Shown: piece by piece, positions 37,201 to 46,833 of the stretch
Layout: the number at the start of each line of letters is the position of its first letter
Numbering within the stretch: position 1 is the stretch's first letter
Source of the DNA: Ancistrus triradiatus
Taxonomy: Eukaryota; Chordata; Actinopteri; Siluriformes; Loricariidae
DNA length: 64,000 nucleotides
Assembly (NCBI GenBank): GCA_025084515.1
Contig: JAJAGP010000019.1
Coordinates: 1,190,627 to 1,254,626 of the forward strand
Direction of reading: 5' to 3'
The notes under the pieces: model-generated
What the model was told of the DNA's origin: nothing
Databases searched by the model: none
What the model saw: the letters and a program-made list of their open reading frames with translations, nothing else
Position numbers and translations under genes: made by a program

Positions 37201-38510
37201 AGTTCAGACCTATGGGAAGCACTGTTCATTCTTAGTGGGAAGGAGAAAATACGAACCGTTCCATGGTGGTGGGACCCAGTTCTTGTTGGCGGAAGTTGGA
37301 TACATGACTGCTCCCCCATACTGCTCTGCCCACTCCACATCGGGCTGCCACTGCTTCTGCCTACACAGGAGAGATAAAAGTCCTGTTTGTGTTATTGGAG
37401 AGCGGCAATTCCAGGTTATGGATGGGATATTACTGACTTACAAAGTCTGACAGTCTGAAAAATAGTCATGTGTGCCCTTTATTCAGAACACAGACCAACA
37501 GTCAAAAGGAAGATTTAAAGACCCTTGTAGAAACGTCTAGCAATAACGTCAATGAACAAACTGAAAATGTGCGCTGTGTTGATATGTCAACTGTTTCCAT
37601 TTTACCAAATAAACGTACATACAGACACGTACATGCAGGCATAGAGTTGACGGGGTCAAGTATCACACAGACACAACTGGCTGAATCTGAGTTCAAGAAG
37701 GCCATAAGGTGGGGACCCATCCAGAGCATGCTTCTGGTGGTGCCCATTTAACTCCAGGATGGCATTAAGGGACTCCTTGAGCACTTGGGGCAGTGGTCAA
37801 GGAGTCCCTTAATGCCATCCTGGAGTTGTGTGATCCTGACCACGATAAGGCAAAGCAGAAAAAAATAATAGTGATGATTCAGTAGTCAGGAGCCTATCCA
37901 GAAATTCATGAGGCTCAGGCGAACTCTTCTCCCTCAGACACAGTCATTTGTGTCTGTTTGACTGCCAACCTGGCCGGGAGACACTGCAAGTCAACGAAAG
38001 GTCTTTATTTACCAGTTCGTTAAATAAGGAAATCAGAGCAGCTACATGTACTGCATGTTCTTGATGCTTCAATTACTTTTCAGTACTTGTAGGTAATGAT
38101 TCTTGGCAAATACAAGCACAATGACAATCAAAAGCAAATGCTTCCAAGCAAAACAACATATTTGGCCACCAGGAATCACAAATGCATTAATTAATAAGCA
38201 TAAGGATGAACTGCATATAACAGACGTTAGTACACAATAAGATGTAAGATACACGATATTGTACTAGCTACAGTTATTTTAATTTGCGTTACACAACTGA
38301 ACTAACGACACCCAGCAGTAGGGACAAGAGTGAGCTTATTACAAACACCAGCTTTTCATGTTTAATAAATTTAAGCGCATTCCGCTGTCTTATCAATGGA
38401 ATATACCTTCTCTGAAGCAAAACACTTCCAGGAGTGAAAACATTCTTGCTTAAAATCGCTGCTGAAGGACGTCCGAGCTGGGAAAGCGACCTCAACATAG
38501 TCGCCGCCAT
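24809..38510 (-). CDS. ndufs2: NADH:ubiquinone oxidoreductase core subunit S2, mitochondrial (14 exons)
   Basis: This is the 49-kDa subunit of complex I in the mitochondrial inner membrane, lining the ubiquinone site beside the N2 iron-sulfur cluster. Coding exons in order: 38510-38407, 37360-37257, 35722-35532, 33224-33104, 31803-31691, 31514-31440, 30713-30636, 30483-30398, 30314-30195, 29234-29105, 27375-27280, 26262-26179, 24985-24928, 24846-24809. All borders are GT/AG with matching phases and total 1398 nt (465 residues; human 463). An Arg-rich targeting peptide opens the protein. NFGPQHPAAHG carries the quinone-site His, and LDYVSMMCNEQAY the quinone-site Tyr. MLRGSGIKWDLRK and the end IVFGEVDR are typical. 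The start at 38510 (MAATML) was preferred to an in-frame ATG at 38537. The gene appears intact. Its introns hold Tc1, SINE and hAT-like insertions. Confidence 0.97.
25524..25710 (-). mobile_element. tRNA-derived SINE in the last-but-one ndufs2 introns
   Basis: Inverse orientation: ACATTTACAGCATTTAGCAG to GGCTACCACAGTCC. CAGGTAT at 25517-25523 is repeated at 25711-25717. It lies between ndufs2 exons 12 and 13. Confidence 0.88.
26345..26580. repeat. Probable dispersed repeat or transposon fragment
   Basis: It contains GTGTTCTGTGGCATCTGGCA and TTTGTCCAGCACATCCCGCA, words I recognise from repeated teleost sequence. No frame or terminus was identified. In ndufs2 intron 11. Confidence 0.4.
26581..27279. 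other. ndufs2 intron 11, nothing recognised
   Basis: Intronic sequence with short random frames only. Confidence 0.4.
27520..28694 (-). mobile_element. Tc1-like element (group A), internally deleted, both ends intact
   Basis: It is flanked by TA. The left end is CAGTGGGGCAAAAAAGTATT and the right end its inverse (AATACTTTTGCCCCACTG), total 1175 bp. It lies in ndufs2 intron 10, same strand as the gene. The transposase N-terminus (MAKTKEL part and most of the HTH) has been lost at about 28436. Confidence 0.92.
27730..28440 (-). pseudogene. Group A Tc1 transposase, N-terminus deleted and frameshifted
   Basis: From about 28440 downward the minus strand reads DLQRAGTKVTKSTISNTLRR, then WSDETKIELFGKN (first acidic residue) and TVKHGGGN. 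The frame shifts near 28100 and gives QHDNDLKHTA (second acidic residue, with Pro changed to Leu) and, after a further break, SPDLNPIENLW. It is broken in at least two places. Confidence 0.88.
28700..28870 (-). repeat. Dispersed repeat group G
   Basis: It runs from CCAATTTAGCGTAATCAG to TGAGCCACCATGCCACC and abuts the right end of the Tc1 element at 28694. Confidence 0.65.
29380..30010 (+). mobile_element. Decayed Tc1-like relic carrying a SINE
   Basis: Broken plus-strand segments resemble a transposase: KKVIWFNEFCF near 29395, then GLSVMFW near 29510 and NNYINIVTNQL near 29580. A CCCCTGACCTAAACCCCAAG tail lies near 29981, equivalent to SPDLNP. A SINE interrupts it at 29673-29840. Intron 9 of ndufs2. 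Confidence 0.6.
29673..29840 (-). mobile_element. tRNA-derived SINE
   Basis: Inverse copy from TACATTTACAGCATTTAGCA to GGCTACCACAGTCC. A small part of the tRNA-like head is deleted near 29805. It is nested in the Tc1 relic. Confidence 0.85.
30950..31110 (+). repeat. Dispersed repeat group G
   Basis: It runs from GGGGCGGCTCGGTGGGTAG to AACCTAATCACACTAAATTG-like sequence, including GGTTTCCTCCCACAGTCCCA. Intron 6 of ndufs2. Confidence 0.7.
31154..31225. repeat. (TA)n microsatellite
   Basis: About 72 bp of TA with a single slip near 31170, in ndufs2 intron 6. Confidence 0.95.
31804..33103. other. ndufs2 intron 4, nothing recognised
   Basis: About 1.3 kb of intron. A frame at 32343-32630 has no conserved motif. 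No transposon end was identified. Confidence 0.4.
33551..33975 (-). mobile_element. hAT-like dispersed element, copy 1
   Basis: It shares about 425 bp with 45549-45975, including GTAGAGATCAAGGAGGCCAA and GGCATGGTCCAGGCACCTCA. A short minus-strand frame contains KKNSAMADLFGD-like sequence and an upstream acidic/Pro stretch, reminiscent of BED-finger hAT proteins. The end GCTGCAACGATAC also fits hAT. The class is tentative. Confidence 0.5.
34080..34570. repeat. Probable dispersed repeat
   Basis: It includes AACCTAATTATCACAGGTGT and GAGACACAATACCATCCATG, words I recognise from repeated fish sequence. No coding frame or clear ends. ndufs2 intron 3. Confidence 0.4.
34571..35520. other. ndufs2 intron 3, remainder
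   Basis: The region 34920-35015 has hAT-like GCGATTAGACGATTACG words. The region 35083-35450 (TTATATAGCACCTTCCTCAT, then TTTTGAGTTCAGCTTTGAAG, then GGGAGTTGCAATAACTAAG) resembles a common teleost interspersed repeat. No gene. Confidence 0.35.
36127..36254. repeat. Minisatellite, four units of 32 bp
   Basis: The unit GCGGCATTGCGTCCCAATAC plus TTTTGTCCACGT is repeated with starts near 36127, 36159, 36191 and 36223. The first unit has one change and the fourth three or so. It lies 28 bp from a Tc1 left end, in ndufs2 intron 2. Confidence 0.92.
36282..36849 (-). mobile_element. Truncated Tc1-like element (group A)
   Basis: It begins after TA with CAGTGGGGCAAAAAAGTATT. The minus-strand C-terminal transposase is legible (QHDNDPKHTA near 36760, SPDLSPIENVWRELK near 36690). 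It stops at 36849 inside the catalytic domain, so the N-terminal half and other end are lost. Confidence 0.85.
36850..37256. other. ndufs2 intron 2, part before exon 2
   Basis: On the minus strand a stretch near 36865-36990 stays open (about 40 codons, GEPPPTSEECQTH) after an AG, but it does not match NDUFS2 and is not used by the conserved splice phase. No other feature. Confidence 0.35.
37750..37827. repeat. Perfect 31-bp inverted repeat (hairpin) with 16-nt loop
   Basis: AACTCCAGGATGGCATTAAG begins the left arm (37750-37780). The right arm (37797-37827) is its exact inverse complement. It lies in ndufs2 intron 1. It would form a strong stem in RNA or single-stranded DNA. Each arm, read outward, can encode KESLNAILEL. 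Confidence 0.95.
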
Positions 38511-38513
38511 TTT
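38503..38513 (-). promoter_or_regulatory. ndufs2: YY1-like motif over the ndufs2 start codon
   Basis: On the minus strand AAAATGGCGGC spans the initiator ATG and matches the YY1 consensus core ATGGCG. Such a site is common at or just after the start of housekeeping and mitochondrial genes. Binding is inferred. Confidence 0.4.
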
Positions 38514-38579
38514 TGCTGGCCGACAGCTTTCTTCCACACACGCACAGGCTTTATCAACTACAACTCACGCCCTCTAGTG

Positions 38580-39215
38580 ATGGGTGGAAATATTACTCAC
38601 TTATACTTCTCACCACCAGCGTCAGTGTAAAAGCTCGTTAGTCATGTACAGTAAGGCTTCAGGTCTATACAAGTGTACATTTTATCAGTGTACTCTGTAT
38701 TAAATATGGCCAACACAGTACCTCTGCAAAGTGTAACACCCTAAACGTATATCTGACCAAACAAACTAAAGTACTTTCTCAAGGCTTCCTGCTAAAAACA
38801 GACACACACACCAACATTAGCTCTTTGCTGATCTAAGATGGCTTTGTTGGCAAGTTATCGTCTGTTGTTGTTTGAACTGAGAAGAAAATAACTAAAACTG
38901 AATATTTTTCCAGTGTTTTTATTGTATTTCTTTTCAGTTTCAGTACTTCTGAGTTTCTTTAAACCAGCAAGGGACCACTGGCCAACAGAAACTAGCTTAG
39001 ACCAGCAACCAACTACTGTTTCCTTTTAAAGTTCCACATAGTGAACGAAAATTACTACAGGCTATGTAGCTAAATTAAATGAAGCAATGCAGTAGTTTCT
39101 CATTAATCTGAAAACCCTCCTACAAGTACACGTTAAGCATATGTTGTGTTTTTTATGCTGGTCACAAGCATGGGGTACTGATTTATCCCTGGAGAAAAAA
39201 CAGCCTATAGCCAAG
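38580..39215. other. Intergenic between ndufs2 5' end and duplication copy B
   Basis: This should contain the ndufs2 promoter on its left side. No TATA box was seen near the gene, as usual for a housekeeping promoter. No gene or intact element was recognised. Confidence 0.4.
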
Positions 39216-39376
39216 CAGGCTGATTTCAGCTGGTCTGGTTGGCTGGTTTTGGAGGGATTTTGGACATAAACCAGCTAATTCTGGTTGGGAAACCAGCTAC
39301 ACCAGCCTAATTGACCAGACCAGCTAAACCAGCCTAACACCAGCTAGACCAAACTGCCAGACCAGCCAAAACCAGC
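39216..39376. repeat. Degenerate CCAGCT-rich repeat with inverted halves
   Basis: The left half reads GCTGGTCTGGTTGGCTGGTT and the right half CCAGACCAGCCAAAACCAGC, with further ACCAGCTAAACCAGCCTAAC units between. This is a repeat type known from many fish genomes. Confidence 0.75.
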
Positions 39377-39589
39377 GATTCATCTTAGGCTTTTTAAGCA
39401 GGATTGGTGAGTAGGCCTATGCTGATAATAATCAGACTCAGCAAAAAGCAGTGGTGACAACAATGGCATACAAAACAACATATATTAGTCTATTTATCAA
39501 GGCAGGTTTTGGCAATGACCAGCACTTGTGCTAAGGACTCAGAACAAATTAAGGTCTTCTTCAGTGTTAAGTAGTCAAACACATGCTTG

Positions 39590-39995
39590 GGAACTAACAA
39601 GTTCACCACACACAGTTGCACGCATTAGCTAAAGTGGTGTGAAGCACACACCACTGAACTTGAGCATTGCATTTAACCATTTTCTATAGTCTGGCATTGC
39701 AAAGAATTGAGTACTTCCAATTTGTAGCCCTGTGCACAGAGCAAGGCAAATAAATAAATAATTTACTTGAGTTTAGAGTGGAAGAACATGATATGGATGT
39801 ACGGAGACTTGACTTAAACTCCGTTCAGCACCATTAGATGAACTGAAATAATGATTGTGAGCCAGGCCACATAATCCATCGCTGCCTGACCCCACTAATG
39901 CTTTTTGCTGAATGGAAGTTCATCACTGCAGTCATGTTCCAAATCTAGTTGGGAGATTTCACAATGAAGTGGAGGCTAATAAAATAGCAAGAGGT
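39590..39995 (+). mobile_element. Decayed Tc1-like transposase tail, copy B counterpart
   Basis: GACTTAAACTCCGTTCAGCA near 39810 degrades DLNPIEH. GTGAGCCAGGCCACATAATC and AATGCTTTTTGCTGAATGGA preserve more of the original element than copy A does. Confidence 0.6.
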
Positions 39996-40209
39996 GTCAG
40001 TTTTAGGCTTAGTATGAGATCTTCAGAAGCATATGTGAATGTGAAGCTATGGTCAGTACTGGCAATGACAACCGAGGGTAGATATTTTAAAACGATAGTA
40101 CTGAAAATTAACAACAACAAGAAAAACGCAAATGTGAAATAGTATATGAACACAATATATTTACATGATATTCTGTATATACTGTATGTTAAGTAATATG
40201 GAGGCTATA

Positions 40210-41087
40210 CACTCACAAACCACTTTATTAGGTACACCTTCATTAGGTACACCTTCCCTTGTGCCTTCAGAACTGCCTTAATTCTTCGAGGCATAGATAC
40301 AACAAGGCGCTGGAAGCATTCCTCAAATATTTTGGTCCATATTGACATGGCAGCATCTTGCAGGTGCAGTTTTGGCAGCTGCACAACCATGACATGAATA
40401 TTCCAATTCATCACATCCCAAAAGTGCTCTGCTGAATTGAGATGTGCCGACTGTGGAATCAATTTCGGTACCAGTGAACTCATTGTCATGTTCAAGAAAC
40501 CAGTTTGAGATGATTTGAGCTTTGTGACATGGTGCATTATCCTACTGGAAGTAGCCATCAGAAAATGGGCACACTGTGGTGATAAAGGGATGGACATGGT
40601 CAGCAACAATACTCAGCTAGGCTGTGGCATGTAAATTATGCTCAATTTGTATTAAGGGGCCCAAACTGTGCCAGGAAATATCCCTCACACCATTACACCA
40701 CCAGCAGCAGCAGCCTGAAGGCAAGATGGATCCATGCTTTCATGTTGTTTATGCCAAAACTCTGACCCTACCATCCCAATGTTGCAGCAGAAATTGATAC
40801 TCTTCAGACCAGAAAACGATTTTCAAATCTTCTATTGTCCAGTTTTGTACCTCAGTTGGCTGTTCTTAGCTGACAAAGCAGCAGTCAGTGTAGTCTCCTG
40901 CTACAGCAGACCATCTGCTTCAAGGTTTTGACATGTTGTGCATTCAGAGATGCTCTTCTGGATACCTTAGTTATTCTGAGTTATGAGTGGTTATTTGAGT
41001 TACTGTTGCCTTTCTATCAGACTGAACCAGTCTGTTCATTCTCCTGACATCAGGTGTACAGGTGTACCTAATAAAGACCATTGAGTG
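40210..41087 (-). mobile_element. Tc1-like element (group E), internally deleted
   Basis: The ends are CACTCACAAACCACTTTATT and its near inverse (AATAAAGACCATTGAGTG), 878 bp. A TA precedes it. Copy A lacks it at the matching place near 8040. A minus-strand transposase piece occupies 40220-40609. Confidence 0.85.
40220..40609 (-). pseudogene. Group E Tc1-like transposase, C-terminal part
   Basis: The frame reads KLKSSQTGFLNMT, then AHLNSAEHFWDVM in place of SPDLNPIEHLWDVM, so the motif around the third acidic residue is altered but Glu is kept. It ends VSMPRRIKAVLKAQGK, a standard Tc1 tail. The N-terminal half is missing. Confidence 0.75.
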
Positions 41088-41385
41088 ATTGAGTGAAATG
41101 TAAATATTAGGCTATGTAGTGCTATGTGATAATATCTCATCTATGAAAGAACAAAAACATGTGGAATTTCATTTGTCAAATGTCAAAACCATTCAGAAAA
41201 GTTTATATATGTTTTACATGGAATGTTTTGTTTAAAAATCACTGTGTATTTACAGAGTTTATGACACATTTGTAAATCACAGCACACTTTTTAACAGAGT
41301 CAATAATCAGAAATGGAAAATCATAGTAAAATATGAGCACTGGGTATGGCACGGCCTTTATTTAAGAGTGTCATATAGGGTGACA

Positions 41386-41470
41386 TATAAAAGATTTTCT
41401 TCTTTATTTTGTCACTGTGATGTGGGGTTGGCTTAAGCTTCAAAACGGACACCCACCAACCACAACTTCC
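41386..41470 (+). promoter_or_regulatory. fcer1g: Putative core promoter of fcer1g copy B (TATA box plus RUNX/ETS-like motif)
   Basis: TATAAAAG at 41386-41393. AACCACA at 41458-41464 is followed by ACTTCC. The run CTTCAAAACGGACACCCACC just before it is identical to copy A. The TATA-to-ATG spacing is almost the same as in copy A. Confidence 0.45.
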
Positions 41471-41574
41471 GCTTATATACAGGCAGCTCGAGAAAATTTC
41501 TTAAAGCCTCTCAGCTTGGTGTCCATCACTGCCACAGTGTGCACTTAATTTTCTTTGTAAGCTAAGCTTCAGTC

Positions 41575-44500
41575 ATGAAACCAGCTGGAATTTCCGTATT
41601 TTCTCTACTTCCTCTTTCAATGATTATTGGCCATGCTGGTAAGCATTTTACTATTTACAAATCTGTGTATCTGTGTGTATTTTGTGTATTCTTAATACAT
41701 GATTGTTTTATAGTATGAGAAACACTGTTAAAATCTAAATGATTACCATTACATTGCTTTCTTGTAGTGGCCATTTATTATCTACACACTGTGGTGTGTG
41801 AACTGGTATCTTTATTTACATTGTGAGTACATACTGTTCATTTATCTGAAGGAACCAGCACACAAAGTGTAAGAGGATTAAAGAAATTCTCTGATCTAAT
41901 ATGATCCCAATCATGGAGTTTTTTCGTGAGCAAAATGTACCGTCAAGCTCTTCTACAACAAAACAATAAAGGATAACTTTTTTACTGTTGTTTTAGTACC
42001 TCATTCATCCAAGTAGAATCTGTCAATTTTATAGTGAGCAACAGGGGCAACAATGCAGTGCACTAGCCCTCAAAAATAGGGCAATTATTTCTTCATTTGT
42101 TCTCCATGTTCTCATTGAGCTGACTGGCCTTTGGAATACATGCACTGGAATTACACTCCTATGTAACAATGTACAACATACAGTTTGTTTCTTGTATCTA
42201 GAAATATTCAAAAGTGTTCAATTTAACAAAACACATGGGAAGTAATTGTAAATGGGAATCAATTTATTGCATATTGCAAGTTTCCTGTACTTTGCAGTCT
42301 AAATATCAATAACATAGAATTTTTATCATAAGGAAAAAAAAAAGTTGTCTGTGAGAAGAAATGTAGTGAATAAGAACCTGCATGTTAAAGGCCATTGTTG
42401 ATAATCTCACAGATCATGAGTATGCTGCAAGTGCTATGCTGCAATCACAAGTGACACTATAAATTTAACATGCGGTTAACACATTACTTCGAGATAAACA
42501 TTTTAGTTGACAAAAAGCAGTAATGAACTATTTGAATATTCATAGAATCAGCATTTAATGCCGTCCCTTGTATTGTGTAGTATGAAGAAATTCAAATAGT
42601 ACAACACAAGGAATATGTGTATATGCATTAACTTCACAGTAACAAGTCCACACACACAAGCAGTACCATGTCCTTGGACACCTGTGGATTTTGGCATTGG
42701 GAACTCTGCATACTAGGCAAGGGTGCAATACCGTTTGTGTGTCCAGATCATTTTTCTCAATGTAAAGTAATCCCAACATAATGAGCAGAAATGGAAGGTT
42801 ACAAAAAGGAAAATAACCCTCTGGTCAGTTTTGAAGCTTTGTGGATTTTAAGGCCAAGATCTGTTTGCTTCAAATTGTCCACATTTAAGTGACTGAAAAG
42901 GGACAAAATCCAATTTTAGTCCTGAACCCAATAAATGTACATGTACTGTGTTTGAACCTGCAATGACCATTGTATCCAAATCACAGCAGCTTTGCAAAGA
43001 AGAGTTTGGCAAATATCTCTCCCCAGGGAAACTTCTATTGAATTCCAGAATTATTTGTACATAAATTACTTGCAGTCATTGCTGAGTTACTGAATTAAAG
43101 GCGTACTCAACATTTGCACACTGGTGAAATGGGAATTTGATATATTTGATCCTACTATAGGAAACAATAACATTTACATTTACAGCATTTAGCAGACGCC
43201 CTTATCCAGAGCGACTTACAACTGATACAGTCTTACAATCCAAGCAATTGTGGGTTAAGGGTCTTGCTCAAGGACCCAACAGTGGCAGCTTGGCAGAGGT
43301 GGGATTTGAACTGGCTGTGAGGTACTGGACTCATAATAAATGACCAGGATATTTAACAGTATGTTTGAATTTTGATGTTATAAAATGTATATCTGTCAGG
43401 CAGAAAAAGCAATCCTGTGATATTTGAGTTCTCTCCAAGCTATAAGGAATAGCAAAGAACATGTGGTGTGAACCTTTTGCCCATGTTGTGAGAAGCCTGA
43501 GACATATGACACAAAAAATATGGGGGTCCAATTAAAAAAATTTTTTTTTTTATCCTGGTCACCCAATTTACAACCAAAGTAAATATGTAGGAGTATGAAT
43601 GGATTTTGTGAGCAGAAAGAATTTGGACTATTTATGCAGTTTCTTAATGTATGTTTATGCGTGCCCTTTGATTTTTATCATCTAGGCTTATGCTTTCAGA
43701 ATGACGTTATTGCACTTCACAAACAATTAAAATAGCTATGGGATTTCTGTTTTACTTTTTGTTTCAAATCCTGTAGAACACTGGTATATTTATACTAAAA
43801 AAACTGAGTGATAGAGAAATCTGGAACATTTTGGATTCGGCATTTCAAAAATAACTACCACTCCAAATGAGGAAAACGTTGGCGCAGTATAGAAAATGCA
43901 AATAAAACAAACATTGTTCATTAGATTTACTTTGACTTTTATTTCATTGTAGAAAGTATGAATATGAAGCCAAATAATTAATGTTTTATCTGGTCAGCTT
44001 AATTTCACTTGTTAATTAACATACATTTCAAAAAAGTCGGGATAGGGACAGTTTTAATATTGTAATCTCTTTCTTTTCATGTGAAAGCTGCTGTTGAAAA
44101 CTCCACAGTCTGCTATGTTCTGGATTCCATTCTGTTTGTCTACGGATTTGTCCTAACCATCCTTTATTGTAGGATTAAGGTAGACCCTTGTAATTTCTAT
44201 TTTTACATTATTGTTGTTTATGGTTTGATTTAAGTCCATTGGCTATAGAGCATATTCTCATACCAATATGAATTGTTATTTATCTTATAATGTGTGTTAT
44301 TTTTTTATTGCAGAGTAAATTGATCTGAGTTGTAAATAGTTTTATATATGGGCAATGGCATACTTTGTATAGGTAAAAAGATTTTAGAAAGCATTATCTA
44401 ATTTATAATTGTGCAATAATCATTATCACTTTTACAGATAAAGAATGAACTTGCAAAAAAATCAACCCCAAAGGTAAGGGTGGATTTTTATGTTCTGGTA

Positions 44501-46739
44501 CTTACCAGGACAATATGTCACAGTAATAACTTATAGAAACCAGTGACAGTTATGTACGCCTGATGGCAAAATATTTACTATGTATTTATTGAGAGTTCCT
44601 GTCACATTTCATTGGTCTGTCATTTTCGCAGCTCGAGGTTAGTCTGCTTTTCAGTTGTGTGTGAAAGTTACTTTCATGATATTATAAGACTTCTTGTTGA
44701 ATGTAAGTGTTCATTTGTAATGTGTTTTTTAAAAAAGTGGCAGCATATCGTTGAAATCTTCTCTACAAGTACACGATTACTTTCGTCTTCTTTGCATGCC
44801 CTACTTCCTTTTAATTTTTAATGTATGTAGCACTTCACAGACAACAAATGCAGAAGTTAATGTGTGCCTAAAGGTCTGTTCACACCGACTCCATTTTTAC
44901 ACATGTAAATTACACACGTCAAGTTTGGAAAAGAACACTATATTAACGGCGTCATTCACACCGAGTCCGAAACTGGCGGACTGCAAAATTTTTATCACAG
45001 CCTCTTCTAATTTCTGCGTTGGTCGGATGCGTTAAAATCAGACTGACCAATCAGAGCTTGGTTGCCAGGCAGAACAGCTCATCCTGCGCGTAGCAGAGCG
45101 CAAGAGCTTATTGGATAAGCGACACGCTGACTGTTAAACATGGATATTAAAGAAACGATCTGGTGGAATTTAGCTGAAAGGCTGGAGATTGATGGTTTTA
45201 AACCTCTCAGTGACAGTATGGAACAGTTTTCTTATTTATTTAAGTGCATTCTAATCTGTTCATCTATTCAAGCTTCCTGCACTAATCTTTGCTTGCGCCT
45301 TTGTTTTTTTTAAGTTAAGGATGTGATAAAGACACGACTGGACTCATTAAGAGAAGAGAAATTAAATAAAGCAAAAGTGGACAGGGGGTTTGCGTGTTTA
45401 GACAAAAAACTGGTTGGACGTTATGTGAAGGTACCACTACGTTAAATATCACATCCGTTTTTTATTGCATAAAAATCGGACTTGGTGTGAAAAGGCCTTA
45501 AGAGTGACTTGTTATTTATTCTAATAACCAGCAACCATTTACAATGTATGGTAGGAGAGCAACGATACGATATGCATTGCTGTTTTTGCTCCATGATACA
45601 ATATATTTTCAATACAAAATGAAGAAAAAAAATTGATTTGAATTCCCTTTTTAATGTAGAGATCAAGGAGGCCAATACTACATCCTGCTCTGCAAGTTTG
45701 GAACAGGGTTGGTTTGCAGGGGTGTAAAAAAAAAAAAAAATCACCAAAGAGCTCTGCCATTTCTGATTTCTTTTTTGAAGGGCATGGTCCAGGCACCTCA
45801 GGGTCCACACTCTTCGGAAGGATTTGTCTCCATATTCTCTCTAGCTTTGCACTATAGAGATGTATTATGAAAACCTATTTATTATATTTGAGTATCTATT
45901 TCCTCACATGAACAAAAACAGCATCAAGCTTACCTGTTACTGATGCTGCCCAATGCTTGAAATCTCTGTGGTGAGATTATATGCTCGTGAATACTGTTCA
46001 TGTTATCAAAATATTTTTCTGTCCATCTTTGCAGAAGGAGGCAGAAGAACGGGTGTATGAAGTGAGTTTTACCACTCTTTTATAATAGGTTTTGTCAGTG
46101 CAGAGATAGCAAGCTTGATGGGCAGAGCACTGCATGGCCATACAGTCTTTTCTATTCCAGCATGATCTCCTCAAGTCAAATGGGTCACGGGCTTTAAAAT
46201 GCACTCAGCGTATTTGATTACATGTGTGATCAAAGCTGTATATAACTTTAAACTGAATAGCTAGACTTTAAAAATGTCCAAATGCCAACTACTCAGAGAT
46301 TTTTAAAATACTTGGTTTAACTGTTAACACTAGCAAGTCATTAAGTACAGATTCAGCGGGGGGAAAAATCACCACACACAATATACCAGAAAGACTACAA
46401 CAAAAGCTAAGCAAACATTATGTAAGAATCACCACATCACAAAACTGACATGAAAAAATGTAATCTATAAAGAAACTATTAGCTACAGGACCAGCCTGAT
46501 CACAGATTAAATAGTACATAAAAGACCATTCCTAGTACTCACGGAATTTGTATGAAGAACACAATATTTTGTAGATGCATACATTTTATTGGTACCAGTT
46601 TGTACATGAGCATATTAAATATAAATCAGTACCATTATGAGGCAAGTGCACAACCCACATGCACAACCGTACCACCCCCAGGTCCGAGTATAATATTAAA
46701 TATACTATACTCATTTTATATTATGTATTTCATATTATA

Positions 46740-46833
<94 letters not shown>

